In this document: positions 1 through 6,057 of the stretch, in pieces
Layout of the letters: every line of letters starts with the position of its first letter
How positions within the stretch are numbered: the first letter of the stretch is position 1
Source of the DNA: CBDCME01 sp965218865
GTDB lineage: Bacteria; Pseudomonadota; Alphaproteobacteria; JAAXGF01
Length of the DNA: 8,158 nucleotides
Direction: 5' to 3'
Assembly: GCA_965218865.1 (NCBI GenBank)
Contig: CBDCME010000059.1
Coordinates: 1 to 8,158, forward strand
The notes under the pieces: model-generated
Database searches by the model: none
Seen by the model: only the letters and a program-made list of their open reading frames with translations
Told to the model about the DNA's origin: nothing
Translations under genes and position numbers: made by a program

Positions 1-638
1 GCGACGGATGTTAGGTCTTTTCGATAGACGACACCAAGTTTGTCGACGACAAATCGCGGAATTGGCGTGACCCGGGTTTTTCACAAACGGATTCGCACCC
101 GATGGTGTGCGTGTACTGGGGCGATGCCCAAGCCTATGTGAAGTGGCTGAGCCGCAAGACCGGCGAGACGTATCGCCTCCCTAGCGAAGCTGAATGGGAA
201 TATGCCGCAAGGGCGGGCACGTCTACGGCGCGTTATCGCGGCGATGCTCCGACGGGCGGGTGCAATAATGCCAACGCTTCCGATCTTGTCCGGGCGAAAA
301 AACACAATTTGTCGCCGAAACCGGAACATAGCTTACAGTGCCGTGATGGGTATGTGTACACGGCGCCGGTTGGGAGTTACCGGTCGAATCGATTTGGCCT
401 ACACGATGTACTGGGCAACGTATGGGAATGAGGGGCGGATTGCTGGAACGAGTCCTATCGAGGTGCCCCGAGTAACGGCTCGGCCTGGACAACCGGGAAT
501 TGTAATTACCGTGTTCTGCGCGGCGGCTCCTGGAACCTCATACCGGGGTACGTACGTTCCGCGATTCGGAAATGGAACGACACCTCCATCCGGAACAGCG
601 GCATCGGCTTCCGGGTTGCCAGGACTGTTACCTCTTGA
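1..638 (+). pseudogene. FGE-sulfatase (SUMF1-like) DGR-type target protein, 3' part, two nonsense codons
   Basis: This is the C-terminal part of a formylglycine-generating-enzyme-like protein with a C-type-lectin fold; the 5' end lies outside the window. Codons starting at multiples of 3 read family motifs without a frameshift: SRNWRDPGF (54-80), GDAQAYVKWLSRKTG (120-164), YRLPSEAEWEYAARAGT (171-221), GYVYTAPVGSY (351-383), FGLHDVLGNVWE (393-428), DCWNESY (438-458), RVLRGGSW (510-533) and GFRVAR (606-623), ending at TGA 636-638. Two in-frame stops interrupt it. TAG at 12-14 sits where the family usually has Tyr after Cys, and TGA at 429-431 sits where it has Trp (VWEW). Homology continues in the same frame past both, so these look like point nonsense mutations. 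An ATG at 102 opens a 109-codon ORF, but homology starts upstream of it, so it is probably not the true start. Proteins of this class are common DGR targets, and the avd gene downstream supports that here. Catalytic FGE activity is not implied. Confidence 0.85.
510..620 (+). repeat. Candidate DGR variable repeat (VR) in the FGE-like gene
   Basis: In DGR target proteins of this type the last stretch, after RVLRGGSW, is the segment rewritten from a template repeat by adenine-specific mutagenesis. Related sequences are typically Asn-rich here (SWNNNP..VRSANRN..). This copy reads SWNLIPGYVRSAIRKWN and then DTSIRNSGIGFRVAR. Many of the unusual residues are one or two adenine-position changes away from AAC or AAT: CTC Leu, TAC Tyr, ATT and ATC Ile, AGC Ser, GGC Gly. 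The invariant framework and the GC-rich 3' end (about 600-620, where an initiation-of-mutagenic-homing site would lie) are intact. No template repeat is present in the window, so the exact boundaries are inferred. Confidence 0.55.
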
Positions 639-663
639 CACCTTAAATCTTAACCTCTTGGAA

Positions 664-692
664 CTGGGGCAGAGCCCCAGCGAAATTTTTTT
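664..692 (+). terminator. GC hairpin plus T-run: terminator, or DGR target-site hairpin
   Basis: CTGGGGC (664-670) and GCCCCAG (674-680) form a perfect 7-bp stem around the loop AGA. After CGAAA comes a run of seven T (686-692). That is the form of a Rho-independent terminator for the FGE-like gene, whose stop lies 25 bp upstream. The same position also suits the short GC-rich inverted repeat that in characterised DGRs lies just downstream of the variable repeat and helps target recognition. The sequence cannot separate the two roles. The short spacer between stem and T-run makes the terminator slightly imperfect. Confidence 0.65.
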
Positions 693-706
693 GGGATATT
701 GAAGCG

Positions 707-1078
707 ATGGAAAGAAGGCTGGCCGACGGGTCCCGGCGCACGGGTCCGGCGTTGGAGCAGATGTACGTGTTTATTCTCTGGTTCGTGCCCACGGTGGAGA
801 AGTTTCCGAGGAGCCAGAAATTCCTTCTCGGGGATCGCATCCAGGCCACGGCGTTGGAGACCCTTGAAGAGCTGATCGAAGCGACCTACACGCGGCAACG
901 GAACCCGCTTTTAGTGCGCGCCAACCTGCACATCGAAAAGCTGCGGTTTCTGTTCCGCCTGGCGATGGACTTGAAGCATTTGGACATGAGGCGCTACGAG
1001 CACGCGGCCCGAAGTCTCGACGAGATTGGCCGGCTCGTCGGCGGTTGGCGAAAGGCGCAAGATGCCACCTCGGCATGA
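707..1078 (+). CDS. avd: Avd-like DGR accessory protein (four-helix bundle)
   Basis: The 123-residue product resembles Avd, the accessory variability determinant of diversity-generating retroelements. Avd is a small basic helical-bundle protein, related to 23S rRNA intervening-sequence proteins, that forms a ring and binds the reverse transcriptase and nucleic acid. Recognisable features are YVFILWFVPTVEKFPRSQKF (about residues 20-39), LLGDRI (40-45), an amphipathic helical middle with L-rich heptads and RANLHIEKLRFLFRLAMDL, then RRYEHAARSLDEIGRLVGGW near the C-terminus. The length is normal and no internal stop is seen. The start at 707 is preceded by GGGA at 693-696 and GAAG at 701-704, both weak ribosome-binding sites; ATG 761 would cut the first helix. 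It lies 68 bp after the FGE-like target gene in the standard DGR order, but the template repeat and reverse transcriptase that should follow are missing, so it is an orphan here. Confidence 0.82.
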   Translation: MERRLADGSRRTGPALEQMYVFILWFVPTVEKFPRSQKFLLGDRIQATALETLEELIEATYTRQRNPLLVRANLHIEKLRFLFRLAMDLKHLDMRRYEHAARSLDEIGRLVGGWRKAQDATSA

Positions 1079-1268
1079 CGGTCTCTTCGAGAGGATCGCT
1101 AACTTTCGCCCTCTTCTGAATGCCGCGCGCCTTGCGCCATTTGTGAATCTGGTTGAGGTGAACCCCAAAACGGTGCCCCAGCTCGGCTACCGTCTGGTCG
1201 CCCTTCAACGCCGCCAAGGCCACCTTCGCCTTGAATTCAGCACTCAGTCGTCTGCGATTCTGTTTCAT
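1079..1268 (-). pseudogene. Truncated IS3-family transposase OrfA (HTH protein)
   Basis: The N-terminus reads MKQNRRRLSAEFKAKVALAA, then LKGDQTVAELGHRFGVHLNQ and IHKWRK. This is the helix-turn-helix region of IS3-family OrfA, the protein that binds the IS ends and is fused to OrfB by programmed frameshifting. The start at 1268 is preferred over an in-frame ATG at 1283 because GGAGGAG lies 6 nt upstream of it. After about residue 42 the translation (ARGIQKRAKVSD...) no longer resembles the leucine-zipper part of OrfA. The reading frame stays open only by running antisense through avd, so the gene is truncated. It has no visible orfB partner and should be inactive. Confidence 0.75.
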
Positions 1269-1346
1269 GTCCCGCTCCTCCATCTAGCAAGTTATAGGAG
1301 CAGGAGTCTAACTTAGCCAATTGTCCAGTTTTCGGGGTCCACCTCA
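1079..1346 (-). mobile_element. IS3-family insertion sequence, left-end fragment
   Basis: Read on the minus strand from 1346 the sequence begins TGAGGTGGACCCCGAAAAC, continues CTGGACAATTGG, and resembles an IS3-family terminal inverted repeat (TG start; CCCC..AAAACTGGACA). TGGACC at 1341 is an alternative tip. About 75 bp further in, the element's first ORF (orfA) starts. No orfB, DDE domain or right end is found, and the sequence meets the avd stop at 1078, so only about 270 bp of an element that is normally 1.2-1.5 kb long remains. The exact inner breakpoint cannot be placed; recognisable homology is lost somewhere between about 1080 and 1145. The left end stands 12 bp beyond the smc stop codon, so the insertion spared smc. 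Confidence 0.75.
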
Positions 1347-1358
1347 CACGGTTCCGGT

Positions 1359-4300
1359 TCAACCCGCGGCGCGCATTTGGTCGGCGTGTTTGAGATCGAC
1401 GGATACGAGTTTGGAGATGCCGCGCTCCAGCATCGTGACGCCGAACAGGCGGTGCATCCGGGCCATGGTCATTCGGTGGTGGGTGATGACGAGGAACCGG
1501 GTCGCCGATCCCTGGGTGATCTCCTCGAGGACGTCGCAGAAGCGGGCCACGTTATGATCGTCGAGGGGCGCGTCGACCTCGTCGAGGACACAAATCGGAG
1601 CCGGGTTGGTCAGAAACACGGCCATGATCAGTGCCAGCGCCGTCAACGCCTGCTCACCGCCCGACAGCAGCGACAGCACTTGCAGGCGTTTGCCGGGGGG
1701 GCTGGCCATGATTTCCAGTCCGGCCTCGAACGGATCGTCGGAGTCGACCAGGCTCAAATGGGCCTGGCCGCCGCGGAACAGGCGCGCGAACAACTTGCCG
1801 AAGTGCTGATTGATCACGTCGAACGCGGCCAGCAAACGTTCGCGACCCTCCCGGTTGAGGCTGACGATTCCCGTGCGCAAGCGGGAGATGGCGGCCTCGA
1901 GATCGGCCCGATTGGCCCGCATCGCGTCGAGTTTCCTACCCAGATCGCCGGCTTCGGTTTCGGCCCGCAGATTGACTGCGCCCATGCCGTCACGCTCCTT
2001 GACCAGACGCGCGAGACGCGCCTCGACGATGTGTGATTCGGGGAGCTGTTTGTGCTCCTCCACTTCCGCCAGCACGGCAAGCGCCTCGGGCGTCACTTCA
2101 AGCCGCTCGGCGACGGCCCGGGCGACCTCGTCGCACGCGGCGGAGGCCTTTTCCCGCGCCCCCTGGCATCGTACCCGCTCCTCGCGCGATTCGGCCAACG
2201 TCTCCTCGGCCCGTCTCAGCTCGAGATCACGTTCGCGCAAGCACGTTTCGCCCTCGGCAATGGTTTGCGCGGCGCGCTGACGCGCGACCTGGGCCGTGGC
2301 CAGTTCGTCGACGATCGCGCGCATTTCCTCGTCCAACTGGGCCGGCCGTTTCTTGATCTCCTCGATCCGCGCCGTGATTTCCGCCCGGCGACCGGCCACG
2401 GCCGCGAGCCGGTCCTTGGCCCCGGCGACCCGCTCCCGCGACGATCTCAGGTCGCCGTCGACGACCGCGATCCGCTCCCGGCGCGACGCCGTCTCCTGGC
2501 GCAAGCGTTCGAGATCTCCCTGCCGGGCATTGAACGAGGCCCGCCGCTCCGTCAATTCCGTACTCAATCGCTCGTTCAGGCCGCGATCGGCGGCGTCGGG
2601 GCCCAGGGCTTGGAGGGTTTCGCTCACTTCCGTGTGCCGGGCCTCCGCCTCGGCCAGATCGGCCACGATTCGTTTTTCGGCCTCATCGAGACGGGCCCGG
2701 GCTCCGGCGGTGCGGGCGGCGACGGTCGCGGCCCGTGCCTGGGCATCGCGGGCGGCGTGCAAGGCATCGTCGGCCTGCCGCATGTCCTCCCCGACGCGGG
2801 CCTCCGCCCCTTGCGCGCCCCGCAATGCCTCAACCGCAGCGCCATGGGCCGTTCGCGCGTCTTGGCGGCGGGCTTCCGCCTCCTCAAAATCCCCCATGGC
2901 GGCGGTGAGTCGGTTGCGCTCCCGCAAGCGCCGGGCCGCCGGCGTCGGGGTCCCCGGGGCGACGGAAAATCCGTCCCAGCGCCAGAGACCGCCGTCCTTG
3001 CTCACAAGACGTTGCCCGAGCCCGAGCGCATCCTGTAACCGAGGCCCCTCCCCGCCCTCGACGAGGCCGACTTGCGAAAGGCAGCGGGCGAGCGCTTCAG
3101 GCGCCTCCACTTGGGTCGTCAAGGCCTTGACCGACCCGGGCAAGGCCGGTGGATCGCCGGGCAACGGCCCGAGATCGCGCCAGTGGACGTCTTGATCCGC
3201 ATCGAGCGAAGCCAAGAGATCATCCCCGAGGGCGACGGCCAGGGCGGTTTCGAACCCCGGCGCGATCTTAAGTTGCTCGGCCATGCCCTGGGAATCGCTT
3301 TCCGCCAAGAGCGCGCGCAGCGCCGTCACCTCCGCCTCCAGGCGGGCGCAATCGGTCTCGGCCGCCTGCAGGGATTTCCGGGTTTCCACTTCCGCCGCTT
3401 CGCCAGCCAAACGTTCTTCCAGGGCATTCTTGACCCGGGCGGCGGCTTCAACACGGGCGCGCGCGGCGCCGGTGACAATGTGCCCCACGTCCCGACGGCT
3501 CAGGACCTCGGCCGCCTCGGATTTTTTCGCGCCAATCTCCGTCGCTCGTTGGCGCAGAGACTCGATGCGCTTCCCGAGGTCATCGACCTGGCGAACCAAG
3601 GCGGAGCGTTTGGCATCGTCGCCGGAAAGTTTAGCCGTGATCGCGCTGATCCATTCGGCCAACTCAGTGACCGATTCCGAGATCGCGGCGCACTCGGCGG
3701 CGGATTCCTCCGCCGCGGTCTCGGCCTTCTCTTGTTCGGCGCCCAACTTCGCGCGCTCCGCCTCGAGCCGGGTCACGGCCTTGCCGGCGTGCTCGGCAAG
3801 CATCCGTTCGTTGCTGATGTCTCCGTCGATTTGGGCCGCGAAAACAGTCAACTCACGGCAGGATTCATCCAGGCGACGGGCTTCGGCCTCGCGTGCCACC
3901 CGTTTCAATTCGATGCGGTGGACCTCCGCCGCCGCCGCTGATTCGGCCGCTCTCATCCGCGGAAGCACCGCTGCCGCCTGGGCCTGCCGGGCCGCGATCT
4001 CCTTTGCCTCGCGGGTTCGCGCGTCGACCACCTCGTTCGCCGCTTCCAGCTCCGCCTCGGCGGATGCCAACGCGTCCGCCGCGGCTCGCCAGCGGCAGTA
4101 GAGAAGCAGCGCCGTAGACCGGCGAATTCGTTCGCCGAGCCTCCGATACCGGGTCGCCTGGCGCGCCTGACGGAGAAATCCCTGGTGCTGAGTGTCGAGA
4201 GTCACGAGGATGTCCATGAGCCGCGACAAATTTGTTTCAGCGGCCGTCAGTTTCAACTCCGCCTCGTGGCGCCGTGAATGGAGTCCGGATATGCCCGCCG

Positions 4301-4799
4301 CGTCCTCCAGGATCGTCCGGCGCTGGGCGGGTTTGGCGGCGATAACGCTGCCAACGCCCCCCTGACTCACAAGGGTGGTTCCGCGTGAGCCCGTGGCCTC
4401 GTCGGCAAAGAGAAGATGAACGTCGCGGGCCCTGACCTCGCGGCCATTGATACTGTAAACGGAGCCCTGGTTGCGCTCGAGTCGGCGGGAGAGCGCGATC
4501 AATCCGTCCTGGTCGGAAATAACCGGGCGCGTTCGCGAAACATTCTGCAGGATCAGGGTAATTTCGGCCATGTTGCGCGGCGCCCGATTGGCACTGCCGC
4601 CGAAGATGACGTCGTCCATCTCGCGTCCGCGCATCTGCCGCGCGGAGCTCTCGCCCATGACCCAGCGAAGACCGTCGATCAGGTTCGATTTGCCGCACCC
4701 GTTGGGCCCGACGATGCCGGTCAGTCCGGGCTCGATGAAGAGCTCGCTGGGCTCGGCGAAAGATTTGAAACCGTTAAGTCGTAATCGGGCGAAGTCCAC
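1359..4799 (-). CDS. smc: Chromosome segregation protein SMC
   Basis: This is the structural-maintenance-of-chromosomes ATPase, which with ScpA and ScpB loads on DNA and organises replicated origins. The domain order is complete: N-terminal ABC half with LRLNGFKSF and Walker A GPNGCGKSN (residues about 31-39); long charged coiled coil; globular hinge about residues 500-620 (ALAVALGDDLLAS...); second coiled coil; C-terminal ABC half with signature LSGGEQ (about 1045) and Walker B ICVLDEVDAPLDD (about 1069). The hinge wording resembles alphaproteobacterial SMC. I chose the GTG at 4799 (1146 residues) because the family starts directly at xxFxxLxLxGFKSF. An ATG at 4862 would add 21 residues and overlap the upstream gene. 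No strong Shine-Dalgarno precedes the GTG, which suggests translational coupling to the thioredoxin-like gene ending 16 nt upstream. No terminator is seen after the stop; the IS end begins there. Confidence 0.97.
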   Translation of the reverse strand: MDFARLRLNGFKSFAEPSELFIEPGLTGIVGPNGCGKSNLIDGLRWVMGESSARQMRGREMDDVIFGGSANRAPRNMAEITLILQNVSRTRPVISDQDGLIALSRRLERNQGSVYSINGREVRARDVHLLFADEATGSRGTTLVSQGGVGSVIAAKPAQRRTILEDAAGISGLHSRRHEAELKLTAAETNLSRLMDILVTLDTQHQGFLRQARQATRYRRLGERIRRSTALLLYCRWRAAADALASAEAELEAANEVVDARTREAKEIAARQAQAAAVLPRMRAAESAAAAEVHRIELKRVAREAEARRLDESCRELTVFAAQIDGDISNERMLAEHAGKAVTRLEAERAKLGAEQEKAETAAEESAAECAAISESVTELAEWISAITAKLSGDDAKRSALVRQVDDLGKRIESLRQRATEIGAKKSEAAEVLSRRDVGHIVTGAARARVEAAARVKNALEERLAGEAAEVETRKSLQAAETDCARLEAEVTALRALLAESDSQGMAEQLKIAPGFETALAVALGDDLLASLDADQDVHWRDLGPLPGDPPALPGSVKALTTQVEAPEALARCLSQVGLVEGGEGPRLQDALGLGQRLVSKDGGLWRWDGFSVAPGTPTPAARRLRERNRLTAAMGDFEEAEARRQDARTAHGAAVEALRGAQGAEARVGEDMRQADDALHAARDAQARAATVAARTAGARARLDEAEKRIVADLAEAEARHTEVSETLQALGPDAADRGLNERLSTELTERRASFNARQGDLERLRQETASRRERIAVVDGDLRSSRERVAGAKDRLAAVAGRRAEITARIEEIKKRPAQLDEEMRAIVDELATAQVARQRAAQTIAEGETCLRERDLELRRAEETLAESREERVRCQGAREKASAACDEVARAVAERLEVTPEALAVLAEVEEHKQLPESHIVEARLARLVKERDGMGAVNLRAETEAGDLGRKLDAMRANRADLEAAISRLRTGIVSLNREGRERLLAAFDVINQHFGKLFARLFRGGQAHLSLVDSDDPFEAGLEIMASPPGKRLQVLSLLSGGEQALTALALIMAVFLTNPAPICVLDEVDAPLDDHNVARFCDVLEEITQGSATRFLVITHHRMTMARMHRLFGVTMLERGISKLVSVDLKHADQMRAAG

Positions 4800-4815
4800 G
4801 CCTGTTGGCTTGCGG

Positions 4816-5430
4816 TTACGTTTTGGATAAGAGCTCGTCGAGGATCGCGCGAATCTCATCATACGACTTCAACCCGACGTACTTCTTGTCGTTGATGATA
4901 AGGGTGGGAGTCGACGAGACCTCGAATGTGTTCTCGCCGTCCAACCGACCGCGGATAATGACTTCGAGCAATTCCTGATCGTTGAGACAGGCGTCCAGTG
5001 TTTTGCGGCTCATACCGCCAAGGCGACCGACTTTCGCCAGCGCCCCGACCGGGTCCTTCGCCGTCACCCATGACTGCTGGGTACGGTAGAGAACTTCGAG
5101 GAAGCCGAAAAACCGCTCCTTGCCACCGCATCGCGCCATCATGGCCGCGGTATAGGCCAGCGGACCGATGGGATAATCACGGTAAACCAGCCGCACCTTG
5201 CCGCTTTCGATGTAATCGTCCTTGATGCGGGGAAAAATGTCGCGATGGAATTCGGCGCAATGGGGGCAGGTGAGCGAGGCGAATTCGATGATGGTCACCG
5301 GGGCGTCGTCCTGGCCGAGAGCCATGTCCTCGACAACCGGCCCGCCCACGGCCTCTTCCGCGCCGTCGCAGGCAACGACGAAGATCACCGCCATCAACGA
5401 GAGCAACCAGGCAATCCGGCGACGCTTCAT
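4816..5430 (-). CDS. DsbA-family thioredoxin-fold lipoprotein
   Basis: This 204-residue protein is predicted to be exported and acts as a thiol-disulfide oxidoreductase of the DsbA/DsbG-like (thioredoxin_4) family. The N-terminus is a lipoprotein signal: MKRRR, a hydrophobic stretch, and lipobox VVAC with the lipidated Cys at 21. Next come EFASLTCPHCAEFH with the redox motif CPHC (55-58), a helical insertion (about 90-150) and the cis-proline loop SSTPTLIIN with Pro175. The last part is the final strand and helix of the fold. Cytochrome c maturation or general envelope protein folding are both possible jobs; nothing here decides. It is the first gene of a two-gene unit with smc, 16 nt apart, behind a promoter about 35 bp upstream. 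The order thioredoxin-smc is common in alphaproteobacteria, though no functional link is known to me. The Shine-Dalgarno is weak (AGAGA). Confidence 0.92.
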   Translation of the reverse strand: MKRRRIAWLLSLMAVIFVVACDGAEEAVGGPVVEDMALGQDDAPVTIIEFASLTCPHCAEFHRDIFPRIKDDYIESGKVRLVYRDYPIGPLAYTAAMMARCGGKERFFGFLEVLYRTQQSWVTAKDPVGALAKVGRLGGMSRKTLDACLNDQELLEVIIRGRLDGENTFEVSSTPTLIINDKKYVGLKSYDEIRAILDELLSKT

Positions 5431-5466
5431 AATCTCTGTCCGTACCGTGGCTAAAGGTCGGGGCGG

Positions 5467-5495
5467 ATTATAGAAGCGTGCAAACCCGAGCTCAA
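5467..5495 (-). promoter_or_regulatory. Sigma70-type promoter for the thioredoxin-smc operon
   Basis: On the minus strand TTGAGC (5495-5490) is followed, after exactly 17 bp, by a perfect TATAAT (5472-5467). Transcription would start near 5460, giving a leader of about 30 nt before the ATG at 5430. It lies in the 97-bp gap after the DUF721 gene, so the thioredoxin-like gene and smc can be transcribed independently of that gene. A perfect TATAAT stands out in this GC-rich DNA. Confidence 0.65.
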
Positions 5496-5527
5496 GCGGC
5501 CCGTGCCCGCCGTGCTCCAGCCGGGCT

Positions 5528-6019
5528 TCACGGTTCGTTTTCGTCGGCGACTGTCCGCGGCCGGCCCGCTAGGACACTCCGCCCCAAGCGTTCTAGCGCG
5601 GCGTGGAGGCCCGTATCCGTCGTCGCCTCGAGGCGACAACGTAATTCGGCCTCTTCTTTTGGCGCCAAGGGTCGGATTGGCGACCTGCGGGGGCCGGGGC
5701 GACGCGGCAAGGGTCCCTGGAGCAGCGACAAACGGCGAACCGCGCGGTGGCCGAGATAGGAATTAATTCGCTCGATCACTACGGGTTCGAGATGGATAAG
5801 CTCGACCCCGAAGGCGCCACTGACCCGCAAGTGCAACGTACCCTTGCGATCGAGGCGCTCGGGACAGGTGAACTGGGCGATCTCGTTACCGACGACGGTT
5901 TTCCAGTCGAGCAACAGCCCCGCCTCGGCGAAACCGCGTCGGCGGAACCAGCGTTTGCCGACCGCTGGCATGATTGCCGCCAGGCCCCTGGGACCGTAGC
6001 CGGAGCGGCCCCCGGTCAT
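5528..6019 (-). CDS. DUF721 / DciA-like protein
   Basis: The 163-residue product belongs to the DUF721 family. Its best-known member, DciA, interacts with the replicative helicase DnaB and helps load it in bacteria lacking DnaC; whether this particular protein does so is inferred from the family. The KH-like core is visible: LLLDWKTVVGNEIAQFTCPE (about residues 35-54), then LHLRVSGAFGVELIHLEPVV and INSYLGHRAVRRLSLLQGP. The Arg/Pro-rich C-terminal tail (about 106-163) looks flexible. The ATG at 6019 is well supported by GGTGAG 8-9 nt upstream. It is divergent from mutY with 38 bp between starts, an arrangement familiar from alphaproteobacteria. The tail is less conserved than the core, as usual for the family. 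Confidence 0.85.
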   Translation of the reverse strand: MTGGRSGYGPRGLAAIMPAVGKRWFRRRGFAEAGLLLDWKTVVGNEIAQFTCPERLDRKGTLHLRVSGAFGVELIHLEPVVIERINSYLGHRAVRRLSLLQGPLPRRPGPRRSPIRPLAPKEEAELRCRLEATTDTGLHAALERLGRSVLAGRPRTVADENEP

Positions 6020-6057
6020 GGTAATCTCACCCGATTCCCCCGGCGCCCCGTCCTATC
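6020..6057. promoter_or_regulatory. 38-bp divergent intergenic region between the DUF721 gene and mutY
   Basis: Both genes start here in opposite directions, so two promoters must overlap this gap or lie inside the opposite gene. On the minus strand GGTGAG is the Shine-Dalgarno of the DUF721 gene. I see no convincing -35/-10 pair on either strand and no clear ribosome-binding site for mutY. Confidence 0.4.

Noticed and set aside
12..431. Recoding of TGA as Trp or TAG as an amino acid in the FGE-like gene
   Set aside because: Other genes here (smc, mutY, rnhB) end at TGA in the expected place, and two different stop codons would have to be recoded. No selenocysteine-type context is seen.
202..702. 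166-codon plus-strand frame overlapping the FGE-like gene
   Set aside because: It is a different frame from all the FGE motifs, which continue across the stop at 429 without needing it.
1080..1095. Small hairpin TCTC-TTC-GAGA after avd as a terminator
   Set aside because: The stem is only 4 bp and no T-run follows.
1079..1145. Remnant of a DGR template repeat between avd and the IS
   Set aside because: No stretch resembles 510-620 even with adenines ignored.
1377..4117. Several long plus-strand open frames (for example 2052-3038, 3072-3941, 2296-3195) opposite smc
   Set aside because: All mirror the SMC coiled-coil region. Composition is Arg/Ala/Gly-rich with no motif, so these are shadows of smc.
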